DNA from: Aquifex sp.
GTDB taxonomy: Bacteria; Aquificota; Aquificia; Aquificales; Aquificaceae
Assembly (NCBI GenBank): GCA_015487405.1
Contig: WFPV01000053.1
Location: 1 to 14,533, forward strand
Direction of reading: 5' to 3'
Length of the DNA: 14,533 bases
The position numbers and the translations under genes were made by a program. The notes under the pieces are model-generated. The model was not told the origin of the DNA. It did no database searches and worked only from the letters and a program-made list of their open reading frames with translations. This document shows positions 6,428 through 13,188 of the stretch, piece by piece. Each line of letters opens with the position of its first letter. Position 1 is the stretch's first letter.

Positions 6428-7619
6428 TACATTTTTGTATGCAGGTGAATGTACTCGGTATTATCGAGTAAAAAAGGGAGACAGTCTTTGGGAAATAGCT
6501 AAAAAGCACAACTTAAGTATTGCAGAAATTTACAAGTTGAATCCGAAGTTAAGGAAAACAAAATATATAAGACCCGGAATGAAATTATGTATTAGTAGGA
6601 AAAAAAGAAAATATAGAAGGAATTTTTCTTCAAATTACATACTCTATAAAGTAAGAAAGGGGGATACGCTCATAAAGATAGCTAAAAAATTTAGGGTGAG
6701 CGTTACTGAAATTAAAAGAGCAAACAACCTAAGAAGCTCGAAACTGTACGCCGGACAAGTAATAAAGATACCCATCCCCAAGGAGATAGTTAAGGAAAGA
6801 AAGAAAACAAGAGTAAAGTATAAGGTATACAGGGTAAGAAAGGGAGATACCCTTATAGGAATAGCTAAGAAGTTTAAAGTAAGTGTTAGTGAATTGAAGC
6901 GAGTAAATAAGCTGAAGGGAAATAGAATATATGTAGGACAAAAACTCAAGATACCTGTAAGAGTCCCTTACACTCACGAACCCAAACCGATACAGGAAGC
7001 GGAAAGTTATACGATAAGAAGGGAAGCTCCGAAGACATCAGGGGGAAGAGTTTGCTACAAGGTTTATCACAAAAAAAAGATTTATATTCGCTACCGAGTT
7101 AGAAGGGGAGATTCTTTAATAAAGATTGCTAAAAGATACGGTGTTAGCGTAAGGACCTTGAAAAGGATTAATAGGCTTAGGGGTGATCGTATTTACGTAG
7201 GACAACGGTTGAAGATACCCAGAACAGTTCGTTTTGCTACCACGAGATGTAAATACGTTGTAAAAGCCTCAGACATAGTGATGCCTGTTGAAGGGAAAAT
7301 AGTAAAGAATCGGAGAGGGATAACTATATACACGGAATGTGGAAAGCCTATTAGAGCGGTTGCTGATGGTAAAGTTATATATTCAGGTGATGACCTTAGT
7401 TTATACGGAAACATGGTAATTATAGAACATAAAAGTTTTATAAGCGTTTACGCTTATAACAACAGAAATCTTGTAAAACTCGGCCAAAAGGTTAAAAAGG
7501 GACAGAAAATAGCGGAAGTAGGGATGAAACCTGATGAGGGTAGATGTGCTCTTCACTTTGAGCTAAGAACCGAAGATGGTTCCTTATTAAATCCCCTTGA
7601 ATTTGTTAGAGCCAAATAG
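6393..7619 (+). CDS. Secreted LysM-repeat protein with degenerate LytM (M23) domain, NlpD/EnvC-like
   Basis: The 408-residue protein has a signal peptide (about 1-17, FLYA then GE). Four LysM peptidoglycan-binding modules follow (about 23-67, 84-128, 144-188, 232-276), then a C-terminal M23/LytM domain (about 296-405). The LysM cores read KKGDSLWEIAKK, RKGDTLIKIAKK, RKGDTLIGIAKK and RRGDSLIKIAKR. In the LytM domain the zinc ligands appear lost: the usual HGID is RGIT (308-311) and the usual HLH is ALH (386-388). The usual catalytic YAH is YAY (353-355). The order YGNMVIIEH, YAYNNRNLVKLGQKVKKGQ and LHFELR matches NlpD/EnvC, which activate cell-wall amidases rather than cut peptidoglycan. An activator role in cell separation is therefore inferred. 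Start: AGGAG at 6381-6385 lies seven bases before the ATG, inside acyP. Cys20 does not form a lipobox, so it is not clearly a lipoprotein. Confidence 0.88.
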   Translation: MNLFILLILGISTFLYAGECTRYYRVKKGDSLWEIAKKHNLSIAEIYKLNPKLRKTKYIRPGMKLCISRKKRKYRRNFSSNYILYKVRKGDTLIKIAKKFRVSVTEIKRANNLRSSKLYAGQVIKIPIPKEIVKERKKTRVKYKVYRVRKGDTLIGIAKKFKVSVSELKRVNKLKGNRIYVGQKLKIPVRVPYTHEPKPIQEAESYTIRREAPKTSGGRVCYKVYHKKKIYIRYRVRRGDSLIKIAKRYGVSVRTLKRINRLRGDRIYVGQRLKIPRTVRFATTRCKYVVKASDIVMPVEGKIVKNRRGITIYTECGKPIRAVADGKVIYSGDDLSLYGNMVIIEHKSFISVYAYNNRNLVKLGQKVKKGQKIAEVGMKPDEGRCALHFELRTEDGSLLNPLEFVRAK

Positions 7620-7625
7620 TAAAAT
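7597..7625 (+). promoter_or_regulatory. rplM: Candidate promoter for the rplM operon
   Basis: TTGAAT (7597-7602) and TAAAAT (7620-7625) are separated by exactly 17 bases, a good sigma-70-type arrangement. It covers the 3' end of the LysM gene and the first bases of the gap. Transcription would start near 7632, leaving a leader of about 27 bases that carries AAGGAG (7643-7648) ahead of the rplM ATG. Confidence 0.5.
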
Positions 7626-7658
7626 ACACTACTTGGCTATTTAAGGAGAGGTGAAGCG

Positions 7659-8093
7659 ATGAAAACCTACAGGATAAAGCCCAACGAAGTAGAAAGGAAA
7701 TGGTGGGTAGTTGACGCAACCGGAAAGACTCTTGGAAGGCTTGCAAGTGAGATAGCCAAAATTTTGAGAGGAAAACATAAGCCTTACTATCAGCCTGACG
7801 TTGATTGTGGAGACTTTGTGATAGTTATAAACGCCGAGAAGATAAAAGTTACGGGTAAGAAGCTTGAGCAAAAGAAGTATTACTGGCACAGCAGGTATCC
7901 CGGAGGATTGAAGGAAAGAACGCTCAAATGGATGATTGAGAACAAGCCAGAGGAAGTCATTAGGCTTGCCGTAAAGAGGATGCTCCCCAAGAACAGGCTG
8001 GGACATAGGATGTTGAAGAAGTTAAAAGTTTATAGAGGTCCTGAGCATCCTCACCAGGCTCAAAAGCCGGAACCTTTGGAGGTTGAAGTGTAA
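7659..8093 (+). CDS. rplM: 50S ribosomal protein L13
   Basis: L13 is an early-assembling 23S rRNA-binding protein of the large subunit. The 144-residue product shows the family blocks in order: [64 protein letters not shown] and [21 protein letters not shown] with [13 protein letters not shown]. Start and length are normal, with AAGGAG and GAGGTGA upstream of the ATG. In most bacteria rpsI (S9) follows within a few bases. Here two AT-rich genes intervene, and the last codons (Leu-Glu-Val-Glu-Val-stop) fall in a 13-base repeat that recurs just before rpsI. The C-terminal Val-stop may therefore be a product of the insertion event. Confidence 0.97.
   Translation: MKTYRIKPNEVERKWWVVDATGKTLGRLASEIAKILRGKHKPYYQPDVDCGDFVIVINAEKIKVTGKKLEQKKYYWHSRYPGGLKERTLKWMIENKPEEVIRLAVKRMLPKNRLGHRMLKKLKVYRGPEHPHQAQKPEPLEVEV
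8076..8088 (+). repeat. Left copy of 13-base direct repeat bounding the insertion
   Basis: TTGGAGGTTGAAG occurs here inside the last codons of rplM (reading Leu-Glu-Val-Glu). It recurs exactly at 9636-9648, 1560 bases on, just before rpsI. After one mismatch (T versus C) the match continues for GT. The two copies bracket the two foreign-looking genes. Confidence 0.75.
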
Positions 8094-8111
8094 AATAAAG
8101 GAGGAAAAACA

Positions 8112-8312
8112 ATGAGCGAAAAAAAAGAAAACTATAATAAAGAATTTGAAGTAATTGCAGAAGCTTTTGGGGAATTCTATGAAATAGTTAATACAGAGGA
8201 AGGAAAGGATGAAGTTGTCAACCGCTTTATAAGATATTCTCAATACATAGAGGAACTATCCCAAAAAGAATTAGCTGCTCTTTCGAGTTCCGTTCAAATA
8301 TGGGTGAAATAA
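8112..8312 (+). CDS. Small acidic hypothetical protein of the rplM-rpsI insertion
   Basis: The 66-residue product is not recognised. It is acidic and mostly helical by composition: the N-terminus is MSEKKENYNKEF, and the middle has Glu-rich stretches such as IVNTEEGKDE and YIEELSQKELAAL. There is no signal peptide or membrane segment. A strong ribosome binding site, AAGGAGG, lies seven bases before the ATG, and the start is 18 bases after the rplM stop. Its last 13 bases overlap the start of the 448-codon gene, so translation of the second gene, which has no good site of its own, is probably coupled to this one. Size, charge and order would suit a dedicated partner, inhibitor or chaperone of the larger protein. 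That is inference only. Confidence 0.72.
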   Translation: MSEKKENYNKEFEVIAEAFGEFYEIVNTEEGKDEVVNRFIRYSQYIEELSQKELAALSSSVQIWVK

Positions 8313-9646
8313 AAGATAGATTTGAACTAGAAGTATCACGACTTTTTAATTATCAACCCTATTTTCGGAAGTTTTCGGGTTTTCTAAGTGATAGAATACA
8401 CCCTATATTAGATTTAGCGACAGATTTTTATATAGAAACTTATACAGAAAGAGAATGGAAAGAATTAGTGGATATATACTATATAAATACCTCCTATTTT
8501 TTAAATTCTACTTTTAAGATAAAAGGGATACATCTTAAACTTATCAATGAGGTTTTTAGAATACATTTTTTTAGGAAGGATTTATATTTAGGTTTTATTA
8601 CATTAAGGCCTATTCCTGTTCCTATAGCAAATCTATCATTTGTATATCCTAATTCCAAAAACCTAATACCTTTATGGCATAAAAATACACAAATATTAGG
8701 GGTAGAAGAAGACGAAAAAATATTTGTAATGTCTTATAAAAGGTTGGTTCACAAGAACGATGAAGAAATTGAAATAGAAACTTTTCCTTTTTATTCTCAG
8801 GATGGAATGGTTTTAGCTTGCGCACATGCAGATATAGTTATGATTACTAAATATCTACATAAAAAATGGAATGCTCCTTTTGTTTCTATAAGAGACATAA
8901 TCAATCGTTATTCTTCATTTAGATATAAAAATATACCTACAGAAGGATTAAGCCTTTTCCAAATAATTGAAATCTTTATAAACAGCAATTATCCTGTCAA
9001 ATATTATAGGATAATTCCTAATGACCCTCATTCTATATCAAGAGAAGATGCACTTTTTATTATAGATTCCTATATAGAGTGTGGAATTCCAATTATGGCT
9101 TTTGTAGAAAAAGATGATTCCTATCATACTATTACTATAATTGGGCATACTTTAAAGGAAAATGGTGATAAAAGATATATAATATATGATGATAGTGGAG
9201 CCTTTTTAAAATGGTTAGAGAAGCCTCAATATTTTATAAGCATAATTTCTAAAGAAGATTTGGTAAATTATCTTAGATTTATAGTCTTTTATGAACCTGA
9301 TAGGGTTTATTCAAATCCTCTACAAATAAAAAAAGCAGTTGAAGAATTTCATCCTAAATTAATGGAAAAAGTTAAGAAACTTAATCGTATATTTCTTGTT
9401 CACAACAGTAAAGTAAAAAATTTTTTTAGCAAAAAATATAAAATCCATAAAGATAAAATAAATGGAAGTTATCAAAATTTTATAAAGAGCAATGTGCCTC
9501 ATTACTTATGGCTTATTGAATTCTTGGATAAGAACGATAAACCTATTTACTTAGTAGCCGACCCAACACTTCACAAGGATGATTATCCCATTTATCCTTT
9601 CATAATAGAAACCTATGATAAAATAGGACTGCTGCTTGGAGGTTGA
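8300..9646 (+). CDS. Putative papain-like (C39-like) cysteine peptidase-fold protein
   Basis: The 448-residue protein has no signal peptide. Residues 1-165 are of unknown type and include LGFITLRPIPVPIANLSF (97-114). From 166 on, the order of motifs resembles papain-fold C39-like domains. QDGMVLACAHADIVMITKYL holds Gln167 and candidate nucleophile Cys174. GLSLFQIIEIFINSNYPVKY (216-235) and CGIPIMAFVE (261-270) follow. YHTITIIGH carries candidate His276, and YIIYDDSGAF carries Asp297/Asp298 as the third member. The family is not firmly identified, and hydrolase activity is inference from the Cys-His-Asp order. Codon use is heavily AT-rich (TTT, ATA, AAA, TAT), unlike the ribosomal genes on either side. 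Translation probably depends on the overlapping 66-codon gene. The last codons (Leu-Gly-Gly-stop) come from the right repeat copy, so the original C-terminus may have been changed at insertion. Confidence 0.7.
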   Translation: MGEIKDRFELEVSRLFNYQPYFRKFSGFLSDRIHPILDLATDFYIETYTEREWKELVDIYYINTSYFLNSTFKIKGIHLKLINEVFRIHFFRKDLYLGFITLRPIPVPIANLSFVYPNSKNLIPLWHKNTQILGVEEDEKIFVMSYKRLVHKNDEEIEIETFPFYSQDGMVLACAHADIVMITKYLHKKWNAPFVSIRDIINRYSSFRYKNIPTEGLSLFQIIEIFINSNYPVKYYRIIPNDPHSISREDALFIIDSYIECGIPIMAFVEKDDSYHTITIIGHTLKENGDKRYIIYDDSGAFLKWLEKPQYFISIISKEDLVNYLRFIVFYEPDRVYSNPLQIKKAVEEFHPKLMEKVKKLNRIFLVHNSKVKNFFSKKYKIHKDKINGSYQNFIKSNVPHYLWLIEFLDKNDKPIYLVADPTLHKDDYPIYPFIIETYDKIGLLLGG

Positions 9647-9648
9647 AG
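9636..9648 (+). repeat. Right copy of 13-base direct repeat, carrying the rpsI ribosome binding site
   Basis: This copy of TTGGAGGTTGAAG gives the last two glycine codons and the stop of the 448-codon gene in one frame. It also supplies GGAGG (9638-9642) as the Shine-Dalgarno for rpsI. Read in the rplM frame it continues GCG TGA, and the A of that TGA begins the rpsI ATG. This is a natural rplM/rpsI junction. Confidence 0.75.
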
Positions 9649-9652
9649 CGTG

Positions 9653-10093
9653 ATGCAAAAGCTTAAGGATTTTAGGATAACACCTGAAAACTCTTACTAT
9701 GCTACTGGAAAGAGAAAAGAAGCTGTTGCTAAGGTTTGGCTTTTAAGAGACCATCCAAACACCTTTATAGTTCGTTCTGAGAAAACTAAGAAAGAGTATA
9801 ACCTCAGGGATTACGTTCAGAGGGAAACCCTTTATCAAAAAATAATGTATCCCTTCAAGCTCACTGGACACGAAGGAAAGTTCGGAGTTTACGCCGCTGT
9901 AAAGGGTGGTGGCGTTGCCGCTCAGGCGGAAGCTATTATGTATGGAATAGCGAAGGCGCTTCTTCAACACAATCCCGACCTGAGACCTACGCTCAAAAAG
10001 GCGGGACTCTTAACGAGAGATGCAAGAGAGAAGGAAAGGAAGAAATACGGACAGATGGGTGCAAGAGCAAAATACAGATGGAGCAAACGTTAA
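9653..10093 (+). CDS. rpsI: 30S ribosomal protein S9
   Basis: S9 sits in the head of the small subunit and its C-terminal tail touches P-site tRNA. From the ATG at 9653 the product has 146 residues. The family blocks are YYATGKRKEAVAKVWL near the N-terminus, LTGHEGKFGVYAAVKGGGVAAQAEA in the middle, GIAKALLQHNPDLRPTLKKAG, and the conserved end GARAKYRWSKR, with the invariant Ser-Lys-Arg tail. GGAGG lies ten bases before the ATG. A GTG one codon earlier (9650) is seven bases from it and could also be used, adding one residue. The gene normally follows rplM directly; here it follows the inserted pair. Its last 16 bases overlap argC. Confidence 0.96.
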   Translation: MQKLKDFRITPENSYYATGKRKEAVAKVWLLRDHPNTFIVRSEKTKKEYNLRDYVQRETLYQKIMYPFKLTGHEGKFGVYAAVKGGGVAAQAEAIMYGIAKALLQHNPDLRPTLKKAGLLTRDAREKERKKYGQMGARAKYRWSKR

Positions 10094-11100
10094 GAACGGT
10101 TATATACGGTGCCACTGGCTATACCGGTATGGAGCTTATAAAAGCCCTTTTAAACCATCCCTACATTGAGATATCTGAACTAATTTCAAGCTCAAACGCC
10201 GGAAAAAAAGTAGGGGAAGTTCTCCCCTTTCTCTCTCCTTACTACATTTCTGAGAAATACTTTGTCTCTGAACCTCAGGAGGAATTTGATATAGCCTTCC
10301 TCTGTCTCCCTCACGAGGCATCCTACGAGCTAGTTCCAAAGCTTTTAAACCAAGGAAAGAAGGTTGTTGACCTTTCGGGAGCATACAGAATAAAAGACCC
10401 CTCAGCTTACCCAGAGTTTTACGGGTTTGAGCACAAAAACGAGAAAGAACTTCAGGAAGCTGTTTACGGACTCCCCGAGATTTTTAGAGAAGAAATAAAA
10501 AAAGCAAGACTCGTAGCAAACCCCGGATGCTACCCAACGGCTACTCTCCTGGGAATTTACCCGTTTCTGAAGGCAGGGTTAGAGATAAAAGACGTTGTAG
10601 TTCACGCCCTTTCGGGAGTGAGCGGAGCGGGAAGGAAGACGAAGCAACACTTCCACTTTCCCGAGATGACTGAAAACTTTTTCACATACTCCGTAGAAAA
10701 GCACAGACACACACCGGAAATGGAGGACGTTATACAACGAGTCAGCGGAAAAGAGGTAAAAATTCGTTTTACTCCTACTGTTGTCCCAGCATCAAGGGGA
10801 ATGATTTCTACGATATACCTGAGAAGTGAAAGAGTTAACGTTAGAGAGTTATTTTTAGATACCTACGGTGAGGAAATTTTTATAAAAATTTCGGATACAC
10901 CTCCCCACACCAAGTGGGTGCTCGGAACAAACAATTGCTTTGTTTATCCCTTTTACGACGAAAGAACCGACAGGTATGTAATCATTTCTGTAATAGATAA
11001 TCTCGGGAAAGGAGCTTCCCTCCAGGCGATTCAAAACGCCAACCTTATGCTGGGATTAGAAGAAGACGCAGGTTTTTTACAAACACCTTCCTTTCCTTAA
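10078..11100 (+). CDS. argC: N-acetyl-gamma-glutamyl-phosphate reductase
   Basis: ArgC reduces N-acetylglutamyl phosphate to the semialdehyde with NADPH, the third step of arginine biosynthesis. The 340-residue product begins with the Rossmann motif YGATGYTGMEL (10-20). The catalytic block is VANPGCYPTATLLG, with nucleophile Cys151. ALSGVSGAGRKTK and YSVEKHRHTPEME (candidate general base His211) follow, then TPTVVPASRGM and TNNCFVYP. Length is normal. The ATG overlaps the end of rpsI by 16 bases, so argC is translated from the ribosomal protein transcript. No other arg gene is present. The 24-base gap to dnaN lacks a terminator-like hairpin. Confidence 0.96.
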   Translation: MEQTLRTVIYGATGYTGMELIKALLNHPYIEISELISSSNAGKKVGEVLPFLSPYYISEKYFVSEPQEEFDIAFLCLPHEASYELVPKLLNQGKKVVDLSGAYRIKDPSAYPEFYGFEHKNEKELQEAVYGLPEIFREEIKKARLVANPGCYPTATLLGIYPFLKAGLEIKDVVVHALSGVSGAGRKTKQHFHFPEMTENFFTYSVEKHRHTPEMEDVIQRVSGKEVKIRFTPTVVPASRGMISTIYLRSERVNVRELFLDTYGEEIFIKISDTPPHTKWVLGTNNCFVYPFYDERTDRYVIISVIDNLGKGASLQAIQNANLMLGLEEDAGFLQTPSFP

Positions 11101-11124
11101 AAACCGTTAAAATAAATACCTACA

Positions 11125-12216
11125 ATGAAGGTAAAGGTGGACAGGGAGGAGCTTGAAGAGATACTAAAAAAAGCAAAAGAAAGCACTGAGAAAAAGGCTG
11201 CTCTCCCTATACTCGCCAACTTCCTACTTGTGGCAAAAGAAGACACTTTAACCGTAAAGGCTACGGACCTTGAAAACTATCTCTTAGTTTCCGTAAAGGC
11301 GGAGGTAGAAGAAGAGGGGGAGGTCTGCGTTCATTCCCAGAAGTTTTACGATATTGTAAAGAACCTAGCAACCGCTTACGTGAACCTCTACTTGGAAGGC
11401 GAGAAGCTCGTAGTAGAGGGGGGAAGGAGCGTTTACAAGCTCCCTACCGCTCCCACGGAAGACTTTCCGGAGTTTCCCGATATACAGGAGGGTGAGGGAA
11501 CCATTACTGGGAATATCCTTTCAAACGGCATAGAGAAGGTGGACTATGCAATAGCAAAAGAGGAGGCAAACATAGCACTCCAGGGAATGCTCCTGAGGGG
11601 ATACGAAGACAGGATTCATTTCGTTGGCTCGGACGGACACAGGTTAGCTTTGTACGAGCCTGCGGGAAGTTTTTCAAAAGAAATTCTCATTCCCAAAAAG
11701 AGTTTAAAGGTTTTAAAAAGACTTATAACGGGAATTGAAGAGGTAAAAGTGGAAAAGAGTGAAGATGAGACCTTCGCATACTTCTCCACCGACGAATGGA
11801 AGCTTGCCGTAAGGCTTTTAGAAGGTGAGTATCCTGACTACATGAGCGTTATACCAGAGGAGTTCACTGCAGAAGTTTTGTTTGAAGTTGATGAACTCCT
11901 GAGAGTTCTGAAAAGATTAAAAAGCTTAAGCGAGGGAAAGGTTTTTCCTGTTAAAATAACCCTTAGCGATAACGTAGCGATTTTTGAGTTTGCGGACCCC
12001 GAATTTGGAGAAGCGAGAGAGGAGGTGGACGTGGAGTACGGAGGAGAAGTATTTGAGATAGGCTTTAACGGAAAGTATCTGATGGAAGCCTTGGACGCAT
12101 ACGATAGCGAAAGGATCTGGTTTAAGTTTACCTCTCCCGATACAGCGGCTTTATTGGAGGCTGAAGATTACGAAAAGGACCCTTACAAATGCATAATTAT
12201 GCCAATGAGGGTATAG
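11125..12216 (+). CDS. dnaN: DNA polymerase III beta subunit (sliding clamp)
   Basis: DnaN forms the ring-shaped dimer that tethers the replicative polymerase to DNA. The 363-residue length and the three repeated clamp domains (about 1-120, 121-240, 241-363) are normal. Recognisable blocks are [11 protein letters not shown] near the N-terminus, [69 protein letters not shown] and the C-terminal CIIMPMRV that forms part of the partner-binding pocket. There is no Shine-Dalgarno; TAAAAT at 11108-11113 could act as a -10 box for a near-leaderless message, but no convincing -35 is seen. It is not next to dnaA, gyrB or recF, so the classical origin-region cluster is absent here. Confidence 0.97.
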   Translation: MKVKVDREELEEILKKAKESTEKKAALPILANFLLVAKEDTLTVKATDLENYLLVSVKAEVEEEGEVCVHSQKFYDIVKNLATAYVNLYLEGEKLVVEGGRSVYKLPTAPTEDFPEFPDIQEGEGTITGNILSNGIEKVDYAIAKEEANIALQGMLLRGYEDRIHFVGSDGHRLALYEPAGSFSKEILIPKKSLKVLKRLITGIEEVKVEKSEDETFAYFSTDEWKLAVRLLEGEYPDYMSVIPEEFTAEVLFEVDELLRVLKRLKSLSEGKVFPVKITLSDNVAIFEFADPEFGEAREEVDVEYGGEVFEIGFNGKYLMEALDAYDSERIWFKFTSPDTAALLEAEDYEKDPYKCIIMPMRV

Positions 12217-12218
12217 AT

Positions 12219-12446
12219 ATGGGGAAAGTGCTTGCTATTATTTTAGGATTAAGTTTTTTAATACCTGCGGTGGCTGAAGCAAAGCCTAAGAAGTATAAGA
12301 AGAAGTCTTACTACGCCTACAAGTATAAATACAAAAAGAAGTATAAGAAACACTACCGCCACTATCGGAAAGGTCCTTACAAGGCTAACACGGGTGTTCC
12401 CTCCGACAAGGTAAAACTGGAGGAAATGATTAAGGAGCTCTTTTAA
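12219..12446 (+). CDS. Small secreted Lys/Tyr-rich basic protein
   Basis: From the ATG at 12219 the protein has 75 residues. Residues 1-21 are a clear signal peptide, MGKVLAIILGLSFLIP followed by AVAEA, with cleavage before KPKK. The mature part starts with about 37 residues made almost entirely of Lys, Tyr, His and Arg (for example YKYKYKKKYKKHYRHYRK). It ends in a short helix, DKVKLEEMIKELF. No family is recognised. Such a composition suggests binding to anionic polymers such as the cell wall, LPS or nucleic acid outside the cytoplasm, which is inference. An in-frame start ten codons upstream lies inside dnaN and would spoil the signal peptide; GAGG at 12207-12210, eight bases before the chosen ATG, supports the later start. 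It sits two bases after dnaN and twelve before the LOG gene. Confidence 0.75.
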   Translation: MGKVLAIILGLSFLIPAVAEAKPKKYKKKSYYAYKYKYKKKYKKHYRHYRKGPYKANTGVPSDKVKLEEMIKELF

Positions 12447-12458
12447 ACTTTTTATTTA

Positions 12459-13188
12459 ATGGACAGAGACAGTCTACGAATAATAGAAGAGTTGAAAGTC
12501 CGCCAAGGGGACACATGGCGGACGCTAAAAATCCTCAGTGAGTTCGTTCAGGGGTTTGACGAACTCGCGGACGTTGGTCCCGCAATAACCTTTTTTGGTA
12601 GCTCAAGGGCAAAGGAAACGGACAAGTATTACAGACTCGCTTATGAAACGGCTTTTAATCTTGGAAAGCTCGGCTTTACCATAATAACCGGTGGCGGTCC
12701 CGGGATAATGGAGGCGGCAAACCGCGGAGCTTACGATGCGGGAGCAGAAAGCATAGGTCTTAACATAGACATTCCTCACGAGCAAGCCTCCAACCAATAC
12801 CAGACTAAGACGCTAAAGTTTAAATATTTCTTCGTAAGGAAGATGATGCTCCTCAAATACGCGATGGCTTACGTAATATTTCCTGGAGGATTCGGAACCT
12901 TTGACGAGCTCTTTGAGGCTTTGACGCTCATACAGACCGGGAAGAGCCACAAGTTCCCTTTAATCCTCTTTGGGAATGAATATTACGAACCACTTTTAAA
13001 GTTCATGGACGAAGTGATGGTCAAGCACGGGACGATAGACAAAGAAGACCTAAGCCTTATGGTTCTTTTTGACGAACCAAAGGACGTAGTGGCTCACATA
13101 ATTGAAAAGGCTAAAGAAAAGTATGAACATCTGAGGAAGCACGGAGAAACGAGCTTTACGAGAAAGCTTTACAGGATAATAAAGAATT

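Larger units (their letters stand above)
8089..9648 (+). other. Inserted AT-rich two-gene cassette between rplM and rpsI
   Basis: The segment plus one repeat copy is 1560 bases, a multiple of three. Counted 60-base lines inside it hold 20% G+C (8461-8520) and 28% (9181-9240). Lines in rplM (7741-7800) and rpsI (9901-9960) hold 40% and 55%. It carries the 66-codon and 448-codon genes in the operon direction, with no transposase, integrase or inverted repeats visible. Because both genes read with the operon and lack an obvious own promoter, they are probably cotranscribed with the ribosomal genes. Acquisition by transfer is inference from composition, position and the flanking repeat. Confidence 0.65.

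Noticed and set aside
6595..6615. A-rich run in the LysM gene as a possible programmed frameshift site
   Set aside because: The zero frame continues cleanly through a Lys/Arg linker and no alternative frame yields a conserved product.
6644..7414. Minus-strand hydrophobic reading frames opposite the LysM gene
   Set aside because: They are shadows of the LysM repeats, repeat with the same period, and have no ribosome binding sites.
7641..8243. Minus-strand frames opposite rplM and the 66-codon gene
   Set aside because: rplM is unmistakable on the plus strand and the opposite frames have no recognisable features.
8089..9648. Insertion sequence or transposon in the rplM-rpsI gap
   Set aside because: No transposase or integrase motif, no terminal inverted repeats and both genes read with the operon; described instead as a cassette of unknown mobility.
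11101..11124. Origin of replication near dnaN
   Set aside because: The 24-base gap has no DnaA boxes or repeat array, and dnaA, recF and gyrB are not nearby.
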